Shown piece after piece: positions 24,301-31,613 of a stretch of DNA of 64,000 nt. The position numbers were made by a program, and so were the translations under genes. A model generated the notes under the pieces. The model was not told the origin of the DNA. It did not search any database and worked only from the letters and a program-made list of their open reading frames with translations. The DNA comes from Halomonas sp. KG2. GTDB lineage: Bacteria; Pseudomonadota; Gammaproteobacteria; Pseudomonadales; Halomonadaceae. The stretch is from assembly GCA_030440445.1 (NCBI GenBank), contig CP098528.1:3100001-3164000 (forward strand). The letters run 5' to 3'. Each line of letters begins with the position of its first letter. Positions within the stretch are counted from its first letter, which is position 1.

Positions 24301-25260
24301 TCATACCCCCCGCTTCTCAGCCCATGCCAAGCGAGTGTGGTTACTGGCGACCAGATCAATAAGAAAATCGGCCACAGCACGGGTTCGGCGTGATTGTGTC
24401 AGGTCTGTTTGGATGACTAGGTAAATAGGCTGGTCCACGCCAAGATCAGCAGCAATACAGACTAATCCAGCTTCCTGAGCCAAAAAATGCGGTAATACTG
24501 CTATCCCTAGCCCAGCTTTAGCTGCCGCGATTTGGGTCGCCACAGAGGTAGTGGTTAACGCGGGTTCTCGCCCTTGTAGAACGCGCTCGACCCACTGTGC
24601 TGCAGGCAGGTGCGCTTGCGTCTCCCCCCAGGTGATAAAGGCATCCATGTCGTAGCCGCCAGCGTCAAGAGTCGTCTTACGCTGCGCCGCATAGGCTGAG
24701 CTAGCATAAAGCCCATAGCCTAAGGAACCCAAGCGGCGCAGGGTGACATTACCGCGTTCGGGTTTGACCATTCTGAGGGCTAGATCGGCATCACGACGGT
24801 GTAGATTGACAGTAGAGATATCCGTCACCAGCTCAAGCGTAATGCCAGGATACTGACGACGAAATTGCGCAAGCGCAGGTAGAATCAATGCCGTTGCCAA
24901 ATTCTCTGCGGTAGCCAAACGCACTCTACCACTCAGTTGTGAGTGGCGGGACACATCGGTGGTAAATGCCACCGCAGCCGCTTCCAGTGCTTCAGCTTTC
25001 TCGACCAGCCCTGCGCCTTCCTCGGTCAGTTGGTAGCCCGACTGTTGGCGCACAAATAGCGGTAGTTTCAGCGCTTTTTCCAGCCGTTCAATACGTCGAG
25101 AGAGCGTCGCAATGCCCAAATGGAGTTCCGCTGCGGCACCACTCAGCGTGCCGTGACGAGCCACAGCCAAAAAAGCGCGAGTGTCATCCCACACCCACCC
25201 ACGGGGCATCTGTTTTTCAAAACCGGAAAATGGCTTATCGAATTCGTTCATTTTTTTCAT
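24301..25260 (-). CDS. LysR-family transcriptional regulator
   Basis: A 319-residue LysR protein of the group whose N-terminus reads WDDTRAFLAVARHGTLSGAAAELHLGIATLSRRIERLEKAL, followed by an effector domain with VRLATAENLATALILPALAQF and a late AAKAGLGIAVLPH segment. The start is uncertain: ATG at 25260 (used), 25251 or 25209 all lack a strong ribosome site, and the longer frame reaches 25377, which would overlap the divergent aldo/keto reductase promoter and gene. It is divergent from that reductase and probably controls it. Confidence 0.85.
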   Translation of the reverse strand: MKKMNEFDKPFSGFEKQMPRGWVWDDTRAFLAVARHGTLSGAAAELHLGIATLSRRIERLEKALKLPLFVRQQSGYQLTEEGAGLVEKAEALEAAAVAFTTDVSRHSQLSGRVRLATAENLATALILPALAQFRRQYPGITLELVTDISTVNLHRRDADLALRMVKPERGNVTLRRLGSLGYGLYASSAYAAQRKTTLDAGGYDMDAFITWGETQAHLPAAQWVERVLQGREPALTTTSVATQIAAAKAGLGIAVLPHFLAQEAGLVCIAADLGVDQPIYLVIQTDLTQSRRTRAVADFLIDLVASNHTRLAWAEKRGV

Positions 25261-25318
25261 TATAGGATAGTGCCACGCTGCCACTCCGCTACTCAAGAAC
25301 GGTTTACGGAGAGACAGC

Positions 25319-26302
25319 ATGCAACAACGTACACTTGGCACCGACCTTTCTATTTCCGCTATTGGCCTGGGCTGCATGGGAATGAGTGAATTCTACGGCC
25401 CACGGGATGACAGTGAATCACTACGCGTATTGGCGCAGGCAGTGGAACTGGGCATCGATTTTTTTGATACGGCAGATATGTACGGACCGCACCATAACGA
25501 AGAGCTGATTGGCCGCTTCCTCGCTAAGCATAAGCCGCAAGTGCGTATCGCAACTAAGTTTGGCATTGTGCGCAACCCCGGTGAGTATCAACGACGCCTG
25601 GACAACAGCGCCGAGTATGCGCGCAAGGCCTGCGAGGCATCGCTGCGGCGGTTAGGGGTCGAGCAAATCGATCTCTACTACGTCCATCGCGTTACCCCGG
25701 ATGCGCCTATTGAAGAGACCATGGAAGGCCTCACCCAGCTAGTCAAAGAGGGAAAAATTGCCCATATCGGCCTGTGCGAGGTCAGCGCTGACACCTTGCG
25801 CCGCGCCCATTCAGTGCACCCGATTACTGCCGTCCAAACCGAGTATTCGCTTTGGACACGCGACGTAGAGCAGGCGGTGCTCCCCACTTGTAACGAGCTA
25901 GGCATCGGCTTTGTGCCCTACTCGCCACTAGGCCGGGGATTCTTGACGGGTAGATTTCAGGATACTGCGGATTTCGAGGAAGGCGATTTTCGCCCTAACT
26001 TGCCGCGCTTTTCAGATCAGGCCATGAGCACCAACCGCCGAATCGCCGACGTGATTGGTGAGGTGGCCGCCAACAAAGGCTGCACACCTGCACAGCTATC
26101 GCTCGCCTGGCTACTGTCTAAAGGCCCCAACATCGTGCCAATTCCAGGGACTAAGCGGCTGCGCTACCTTGAAGAGAATGCAGCAGCAACGTCGATTACC
26201 CTTACCCCTGATGAGCAACGTCAGTTGGAAGCAGCCACCGCACGCATTCCGGTGATCGGTGAGCGCTACACGCCGGAAGGCATGAAAGGGGTTAATGCCT
26301 AA
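25319..26302 (+). CDS. aldo/keto reductase
   Basis: A 327-residue NADPH-dependent TIM barrel of the AKR11/13 type. The catalytic tetrad is visible: Asp and Tyr in FFDTADMYG, Lys in IATKFGI and His in YYVHRV. It starts [24 protein letters not shown], a common beginning in this group. The NADP loop includes [16 protein letters not shown] near the end. It reduces aldehydes or ketones in the cytoplasm; the physiological substrate is unknown. GGAGAGACAGC in front fixes the start at 25319. It is monocistronic and divergent from a LysR regulator. Confidence 0.93.
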   Translation: MQQRTLGTDLSISAIGLGCMGMSEFYGPRDDSESLRVLAQAVELGIDFFDTADMYGPHHNEELIGRFLAKHKPQVRIATKFGIVRNPGEYQRRLDNSAEYARKACEASLRRLGVEQIDLYYVHRVTPDAPIEETMEGLTQLVKEGKIAHIGLCEVSADTLRRAHSVHPITAVQTEYSLWTRDVEQAVLPTCNELGIGFVPYSPLGRGFLTGRFQDTADFEEGDFRPNLPRFSDQAMSTNRRIADVIGEVAANKGCTPAQLSLAWLLSKGPNIVPIPGTKRLRYLEENAAATSITLTPDEQRQLEAATARIPVIGERYTPEGMKGVNA

Positions 26303-26329
26303 CCTGTTACGACTTGAGTGCTGGCGCTA

Positions 26330-26962
26330 CTACTGAATAATCTCATCAATCGAGCGCTCTCCATCCAGCAGCAGGTATTCCTGGTTAGTAATGCTGGGAG
26401 TTTGCACCACGCGTAGCAATGCATGGGCGACGTTAGCCCGGGAGATTTGATTATCACCCGCCTCATCCATTGAGCTAGCAAACTGGCGGCTGGCTGTTTC
26501 GTCGGTCAGGCGCCCCGGTTTGAGAATCACATGGGGGATATCGCTGTTACGTAAATATGCATCGGCTGAGAACTTAGCAGCCATATAAGGGCGCAGCTTT
26601 TCCGGCGCCTCAAGCGGGTTTTCCGCTCGCATGGCACTGACCATAATATAGCGCGAGAGCCCCTTTTGACTGGCGACATCGGCGGTACGAATGGCACCAA
26701 AAAGATCAATCATCAGCGTTTTATCCGGCCCGGTATGAGGGCCGGACCCCGCGGTAAAGATGACTTGGTCGCAACCTTCAAAGGCGTGATCGAATTCGCC
26801 TTCTAAATCGGCCACCACGCTATCTATACCACGTTCGTTAAACCACTCTGCCTGCTCTTCGCTGCGGATCATCGCTTTAATAGGCATACCCGACTGCTGC
26901 GCCAGTTCACAAAACTGTTTACCAATCTGCCCGTTTGCACCGATTACTAGCGTCGTCATCAT
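26330..26962 (-). CDS. NAD(P)-binding oxidoreductase (atypical SDR)
   Basis: A 210-residue Rossmann protein. The N-terminus TLVIGANGQIGKQFCELA is an atypical short-chain reductase glycine-rich loop, and TAGSGPHTGPDKT with a later MVSAMRAENP occupy the positions of the core and active site region. Relatives include YwnB/YhfK-like and flavin-reductase-related proteins with no confirmed activity. It uses an AAGGAGCA site; two ATGs (26962 and 26959) are possible, the second better spaced. It converges with the aldo/keto reductase. Confidence 0.85.
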   Translation of the reverse strand: MMTTLVIGANGQIGKQFCELAQQSGMPIKAMIRSEEQAEWFNERGIDSVVADLEGEFDHAFEGCDQVIFTAGSGPHTGPDKTLMIDLFGAIRTADVASQKGLSRYIMVSAMRAENPLEAPEKLRPYMAAKFSADAYLRNSDIPHVILKPGRLTDETASRQFASSMDEAGDNQISRANVAHALLRVVQTPSITNQEYLLLDGERSIDEIIQ

Positions 26963-27061
26963 TGCTCCTTTTGAATGGCTGCTAACCTTTAGTTGCAGGC
27001 GTTTTTGTGTAATTCAACCTTTACAGAGGAGCTATTTGTTGACGCTGCGTTGACTTAGCAT

Positions 27062-27451
27062 CTACCGATGAGGATAGACGACGAACGCCAGCTTGTTGCC
27101 GTCTGGATCTCGTACGTAGGCAGCGAAAAAGCCTTCACCATACTGAGGGCGGTAACCTGGCGGACCTTCATCGCTGCCTCCGTTCTGCATCGCTAATTGA
27201 TAGAGCGTATCGACTTCTTTAGGATCAGCAAATTGAAACGCTGTCATGGTGCCGTTGCCAACGCTAGCGGGATAACCATTAAAGGGAAAACCAACAAAGA
27301 ACCTTGGCACATTGACATCATCTGGGTCGCCGAAAGAAACGCAGGCATCGTCTTGCCAGCACACATCCAGCCCCATACTGTTAAACAACGGCGCATAAAA
27401 GCGAAGTGCACGCTCCAGGTTATGCGTTCCTACCATTGTATAAGCAATCAT
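27062..27451 (-). CDS. VOC-family protein
   Basis: A 129-residue single VOC domain. MIAYTMVGTHNLERALRFYAPLFNSMG begins the first module; the second ends with YVRDPDGNKLAFVVYPHR, the standard end, giving the last metal-ligand position as lysine rather than glutamate. The substitution would argue against classical metal-dependent glyoxalase activity. AGAGGT precedes 27451. It is a single gene, 100 bases upstream of the SDR-like gene on the same strand, and may share its transcript. Confidence 0.83.
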   Translation of the reverse strand: MIAYTMVGTHNLERALRFYAPLFNSMGLDVCWQDDACVSFGDPDDVNVPRFFVGFPFNGYPASVGNGTMTAFQFADPKEVDTLYQLAMQNGGSDEGPPGYRPQYGEGFFAAYVRDPDGNKLAFVVYPHR

Positions 27452-27784
27452 TGTGGCTACCTCTTATCGTCTATCTCCTTGTTTATCTACTCAGCTCAGA
27501 TAGCCGCCGATCGCTGGGCTATCAGTGAGAAGATAAGCAGTCCCCTTTCCCTACTCGCACATCGCAAAGTCACTCTTCTGGCTCTCCAAACCAAATTTCT
27601 CATCCTTGGCGCTAATGGCGGCTACTCGTTCAGGCTGTTTGATCATTAACGGCATCCTGAAAAGAAGCTTAGCAGTTCCCAGGCGTTGGTAACTCACTGT
27701 GAGCCTTTTAGTTTCTTTTCTTAAGTGCACTTGCCCGTGTTTAGAACACTCTTTAAACTACTGCGCCGCCCAGGAGATACCCCC
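27452..27784. other. 333-base intergenic stretch between divergent genes
   Basis: Divergent region between the VOC gene and a P-loop kinase-like gene. I see no open frame with a ribosome site, no clear promoter hexamer pair and no strong inverted repeat. Nothing specific is supported apart from the AGGAG of the kinase-like gene at its end. Confidence 0.5.
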
Positions 27785-28333
27785 ATGAAAATCAATGTGG
27801 TCGGCACTAGTGGTAGTGGCAAAAGCACACTGGCTAAACAGCTCTCAGTAGCGCTGAACACCACTCACATTCAGCTTGACCAGCTGTTTTGGTGCGCTAA
27901 CTGGGAAGGCACACCCGACGATGTCTTTTTCACCAAGCTGGAGGAAGCACTGTCGGCCCCCACCAAAGGGTGGGTATTGGATGGCAACTTTGATCGCACG
28001 CGGCCAATTAAGTGGCGCGATGTCGATATGGTGGTGTGGATCGACTTCCCCTTCTGGCGTGTCTTCAGCCAAGCCTGCTCACGAGCCATAAAGCGTATTA
28101 TTAGCAGAGAAGAGATCTGGCCCGGTACAGGAAACCGCGAAAGCTTTCGCCAAACTTTTTTAAGCCTTAATTCAGTATTACTCTGGTCGCTTAAAACATG
28201 GCATCAAAACCGCAAACGTTACTTCGCCGATATGATTGATCCACGCTATGCCCATATCCAGTTTGTGCGTTTAACCTCGCGTAGAGAAGCGCAGGTGCTA
28301 GTGGATAACCTCCATCATAATGCCTCTGTCTAA
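27785..28333 (+). CDS. P-loop kinase-like (adenylate/'topology modulation' type)
   Basis: A 182-residue protein. MKINVVGTSGSGKSTLAKQLSVALNT is a clean Walker A loop, TTHIQLDQLFW is the acceptor-binding region, and VVWIDFPFW is a Walker B-like strand. A basic segment RAIKRIISREEIWPGTGNRE resembles the LID of the FlaR/topology-modulation family and the adenylate/shikimate kinase fold. Product unknown; the name is by fold only. AGGAG precedes the ATG at 27785. The frame extends upstream to 27725 but without family resemblance. Confidence 0.85.
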   Translation: MKINVVGTSGSGKSTLAKQLSVALNTTHIQLDQLFWCANWEGTPDDVFFTKLEEALSAPTKGWVLDGNFDRTRPIKWRDVDMVVWIDFPFWRVFSQACSRAIKRIISREEIWPGTGNRESFRQTFLSLNSVLLWSLKTWHQNRKRYFADMIDPRYAHIQFVRLTSRREAQVLVDNLHHNASV

Positions 28334-28494
28334 ACTATGTAGCTTCTAATGCTTACCCCACGTGTATTTCCTTTAGTAAGCCGAATAGCTGCGCTAATCG
28401 GCTGCCAAGGCCCCCTTGGAAGATGTACACCGTTTGGCATTTGCGTGAGGAGACCTGTAGGATAATTGAACAACTGTTCAACTAAGGAATTTCT

Positions 28495-29430
28495 ATGCAA
28501 CGTCATCCGCTGATTACTGCCGTGTCACTGGGTCTTTTTGCTGGTGCTGCTACGTCCACTGCACTCGCAGAGGCAACGCCACTAGAGCAGCAGCTAAAGG
28601 ATCTGGAGTCGTTTCAGGTAATCGCTCACCGCGGTGCCAGCGGACATGCGCCGGAAAGCACCATGGCAGCCTATGAACTGGCCCATGAGTGGGGAGCTGA
28701 TTACCTGGAACTGGACGTTCAGCTCACCTCCGATGGTGAGTTAGTGGTATTCCATGATGATGCCATCGATCGCACCAGTGACGGCGAAGGCAATATTCAT
28801 GATTACACGCTAGAAGAGCTAAAGGCTCTTGATATCGGTACCTGGTTCAACGACGCCAATGTCGATAAGGCAGATACGGCCTTTAAAGGAGCGCAAATAC
28901 TCACACTGGAAGAGCTATTTGAGCGCTTTGGTCACGATGCTCGTTACTACATTGAAACCAAGTCCCCTCTATTGAACCCTGGTTTAGAAGAAGCCTTGGT
29001 TGAGGCACTTGAAGATCACGAAATGATTGAAAATGGTCGGGTGCTGGTGCAATCGTTTGAGCAGGGTAGCCTACTCAAAGTACATGAGCTTAATGAACAT
29101 ATCCCCCTCATCCAGTTGGTGTGGTACTCGCCCAGTGAGGAAGATAATGATCGTTTAGTGGAGTGGACAGGTGTTACTCCAGCGCCAGCAGACATCACTG
29201 ACGAAGACTTTCAGGCTATTAAAGAGTACGCGGCAGGTATCGGCACGAATGTGACGTATAACGGCGAAGACGTTATTGATGCTAATTTTATTCGCCAAGC
29301 TCAAGAGAACGGCCTTCCTGTTCACGTTTACACCATCAATGAAACTGATGAGATGAAGCGTTTACAGGACTGGGGCGTCAACGGTTTGTTTACCGATTAC
29401 GCTGATCGGCTTCTTGAACTCGCGGACTAA
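28495..29430 (+). CDS. periplasmic glycerophosphodiester phosphodiesterase
   Basis: A 311-residue exported enzyme. Residues 1-26 form a signal peptide (hydrophobic core ITAVSLGLFAGAATSTALA). The GDPD motif FQVIAHRGASGHAPESTMAAYELA has the catalytic HR and glutamate, then YLELDVQLTSDGELVVFHDD gives the metal-binding E-D pair and second catalytic histidine. It hydrolyses glycerophosphodiesters to glycerol-3-phosphate and an alcohol in the periplasm. AAGGAATTTCT precedes the ATG. It appears to be a single unit; a glpT-like transporter is not next to it. Confidence 0.93.
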   Translation: MQRHPLITAVSLGLFAGAATSTALAEATPLEQQLKDLESFQVIAHRGASGHAPESTMAAYELAHEWGADYLELDVQLTSDGELVVFHDDAIDRTSDGEGNIHDYTLEELKALDIGTWFNDANVDKADTAFKGAQILTLEELFERFGHDARYYIETKSPLLNPGLEEALVEALEDHEMIENGRVLVQSFEQGSLLKVHELNEHIPLIQLVWYSPSEEDNDRLVEWTGVTPAPADITDEDFQAIKEYAAGIGTNVTYNGEDVIDANFIRQAQENGLPVHVYTINETDEMKRLQDWGVNGLFTDYADRLLELAD

Positions 29431-29917
29431 CCCTGCATTGGCTCGTCACTTTTACGCTCGGCTTTGGTCGGGCGTTTAAGTTGATCGGGGTGAATCCGGG
29501 TACCCTTTCTCAAGCTTAATAGCAATTAGCAACAGCTTAACTATCGAGAAGTAGCTCCATTGAACGCATGTATTTAGCGCTTCAAGCACTGCTCTCGTGT
29601 GTCATCGTCAATCAACCTTGCGATGCGATATTTCCAGACGAACCATACTTTCGTCGCAGATCGTTTCGTTGATTGTGATGTAGGTAAGATCAACAAAATT
29701 GATGTAGGGTTTAAAAACTGTGCCGTTTCGACTTACCGTTGCCGAGCCGAGGTTCAAAAGTTTATCTGTCATCACACAAAATATTTATAAAACAAAAATT
29801 TGCCTCTAGAGACTGAAGAGGAGTAAGCGTCATCATTTCACACACATATAGCGTGCTAGCACGAATGGTATGCTGCATGGACTTGGCGTTCAGCAGGCGA
29901 TGGAAAAGACTCGCGCT
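29431..29917. other. 487-base intergenic stretch upstream of the c-di-GMP-type cluster
   Basis: No frame here has both a ribosome site and family resemblance. It is A/T-rich from 29750 on and carries a perfect 12-bp palindrome at 29852-29863 immediately upstream of the binding-protein gene. The AGGAG at 29818-29822 has no start codon at a usual distance. The promoter of the downstream four-gene run should lie in 29600-29860. Confidence 0.5.
29852..29863. promoter_or_regulatory. perfect 12-bp palindrome upstream of the PBP-OMP-GGDEF/EAL run
   Basis: CGTGCTAGCACG reads the same on both strands. It lies seven bases before the first possible start (29870) and 54 bases before the preferred start. 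This position fits an operator or a small mRNA hairpin. No regulator gene is adjacent. Confidence 0.5.
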
Positions 29918-30394
29918 ATGCCGTCTCTTTACTTGATACGTATCGCTTGCCAACAAATCACACGGGGCCTTACTGGGTTGGTGCTGGCTTTTCTTTTGGC
30001 TGGACAAACCCATGCACAATCCGTTGATCAAGACGCAGCCATACTTCTAGTAGCGCACCCAGCGGTAGCCACGCAATGGCTAAACCGTGACACAACGCGG
30101 GCGATATTTGCCATGCGGCAACGTACATGGCCTGACGGCGATGCCGTACAGGTGTTTGTGCTGCCAAACCGAGATCCTGTACATGCGCGTTTCACCAAAG
30201 AGCAGCTCGCCGTTTACCCACATCAGCTACAACTGGCATGGGATCGCATGGTGTTTTCTGGCATGGGGCAAGCGCCTAATCGCGTTGCTGATCAGCTCGA
30301 AATGCGCGAGAAGATTGCGAATACTCCTGGTGCGCTGGGATATCTTGAAAGGGAGTATCTGGATGAAAGTGTCCAAGTTATTTCAATGGAATGA
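29918..30394 (+). CDS. small periplasmic phosphate-binding-like protein
   Basis: A ~158-residue exported protein with a hydrophobic signal segment (GLTGLVLAFLLAGQTHA) and predicted cleavage near AQS. The mature part (LLVAHPAVATQWLNRDTTRAIFAMRQRTWPDG, then VFVLPNRDPVHARFTKEQL) resembles PstS-type substrate-binding proteins, with the 'R..IF' and 'RxxxSGTR-like' features shortened to about one lobe. Similar small proteins are found beside signalling genes. Start choice is uncertain: ATGs at 29870, 29900 and 29918 all lack a good ribosome site; 29918 gives the best signal peptide. It overlaps the next gene by 32 bases. Confidence 0.75.
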   Translation: MPSLYLIRIACQQITRGLTGLVLAFLLAGQTHAQSVDQDAAILLVAHPAVATQWLNRDTTRAIFAMRQRTWPDGDAVQVFVLPNRDPVHARFTKEQLAVYPHQLQLAWDRMVFSGMGQAPNRVADQLEMREKIANTPGALGYLEREYLDESVQVISME

Positions 30395-31598
30395 ACATTT
30401 TTCCGTTATCCGTAGGCCCACTGTAGCCGTACTCACAAGTTTGCTAGCACTGCCCGTCTGCTCGTCCGCCTGGGCAAACGAAAACGTGCTCGACACTCTG
30501 CAAGTACATGGTTTCCTGAGCCAGGCGCTTATCATCACCGACGATAACGATTTCTTCGGTAACAGCAGTGAGAATGCAGGAAGCCTGGAGTATACCGAAA
30601 TAGGTGTTAACGCCTCTATCCGCCCTCACCGCAATGTGCTGGTGGCCGCTCAGGTGCTTAGCCGTCGCGCCGGCGGTGAAACTAGCGATGCCATCCCAAC
30701 GCTAGATTATGGCGTGGTGGATTATCAGATGGTCTCCAACCAGCAGCGTACGCTTGGCCTTCAGGTAGGTAGATTTAAAAACCCCTTCGGCATTTATAAC
30801 CAAACGCGTGACGTCGCCTTCACGCGCCCCAGCATCTTATTGCCACAATCAATCTATTTTGATCGAACTCGCTCGTTGGGAATGGCTGGCGATGGCGCCA
30901 GTATTTATCACGAAGAGCGAACCCAGTCAGGCGTTTTTCGCTTTCAAGCAGGCGTCGGTAAAACCCGCATAGAAGACGATGTCGATCAAGCACTTGGGCT
31001 GAAGCGTTTTCCAGGATCGTTACGCGCGGGCTCTTCTGCGATTGGCCAAATTCGCTATGAAGACAACGGTGGACACTTTCTAATGGCACTCAGCACCGCT
31101 AGTGCTAACGCTGACTATGAAAATGCTCAACCTCCACTAACTAATGGCAGCTTTCAGTTTCAGCCTTGGGTATTTTCATTACAATACAATGACGAGCTGT
31201 GGAGCTTAACCTCTGAGTATGCGCTGAGAACAATTGAACTAGATGGTTTTAATCCCGCCATTGACCAGAAAAAAACCGGTGAAAGCTGGTATGTGCAATA
31301 TACGCGTCGTATGGACAATGACTGGCAGTGGTTAATTCGCTTTGATCGTTTGGTAAACGACCGAAGTGACCGTTCAGGTGCTCGCTACGAACAAAGTGGT
31401 TTGGGCCCTGCCCATTCTCAATTTGCTGATGACATTACCTTTGGCGTTCAGTGGACACCCAGACCCAACCTAATGTTGGCAGGTGAATATCATCATGTGG
31501 ATGGCACTGGTTGGCTACCCTTACATAAAGACGCGGATGCGTCTGAAACAAGCCGACATTGGAATATGCTGCTCTTCCAGCTTTCACTGCGCTTTTGA
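30363..31598 (+). CDS. outer-membrane beta-barrel (porin-like) protein
   Basis: A 411-residue exported protein. Residues 1-38 form a signal peptide (VAVLTSLLALPVCSSAWA). The mature part is rich in alternating strands with aromatic belts, contains the VGRFKNPFGIYNQTRD segment common to porin-like barrels, and ends in SLRF, the terminal phenylalanine expected for BAM-inserted barrels. The true start is the ATG at 30363, with GGGAG eight bases upstream; the long open frame beginning at 30087 is an artefact of overlap with the previous gene. It lies between a binding-like protein and a c-di-GMP protein, 15 bases before the latter. Substrate unknown. Confidence 0.85.
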   Translation: MKVSKLFQWNEHFSVIRRPTVAVLTSLLALPVCSSAWANENVLDTLQVHGFLSQALIITDDNDFFGNSSENAGSLEYTEIGVNASIRPHRNVLVAAQVLSRRAGGETSDAIPTLDYGVVDYQMVSNQQRTLGLQVGRFKNPFGIYNQTRDVAFTRPSILLPQSIYFDRTRSLGMAGDGASIYHEERTQSGVFRFQAGVGKTRIEDDVDQALGLKRFPGSLRAGSSAIGQIRYEDNGGHFLMALSTASANADYENAQPPLTNGSFQFQPWVFSLQYNDELWSLTSEYALRTIELDGFNPAIDQKKTGESWYVQYTRRMDNDWQWLIRFDRLVNDRSDRSGARYEQSGLGPAHSQFADDITFGVQWTPRPNLMLAGEYHHVDGTGWLPLHKDADASETSRHWNMLLFQLSLRF

Positions 31599-31613
31599 TC
31601 GGGATACGCAGAG

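Noticed and set aside
27197..27649. 150-codon plus-strand frame over the VOC gene
   Set aside because: It is antisense to a well-supported VOC gene, with no ribosome site or known domain.
29599..29790. 63-codon frame in the gap after the glycerophosphodiesterase
   Set aside because: No ribosome site or recognisable features.
30087..30362. In-frame extension of the porin-like gene upstream of 30363
   Set aside because: It overlaps the binding-like gene in another frame, has no resemblance to a signal peptide, and the GGGAG site fits the ATG at 30363.
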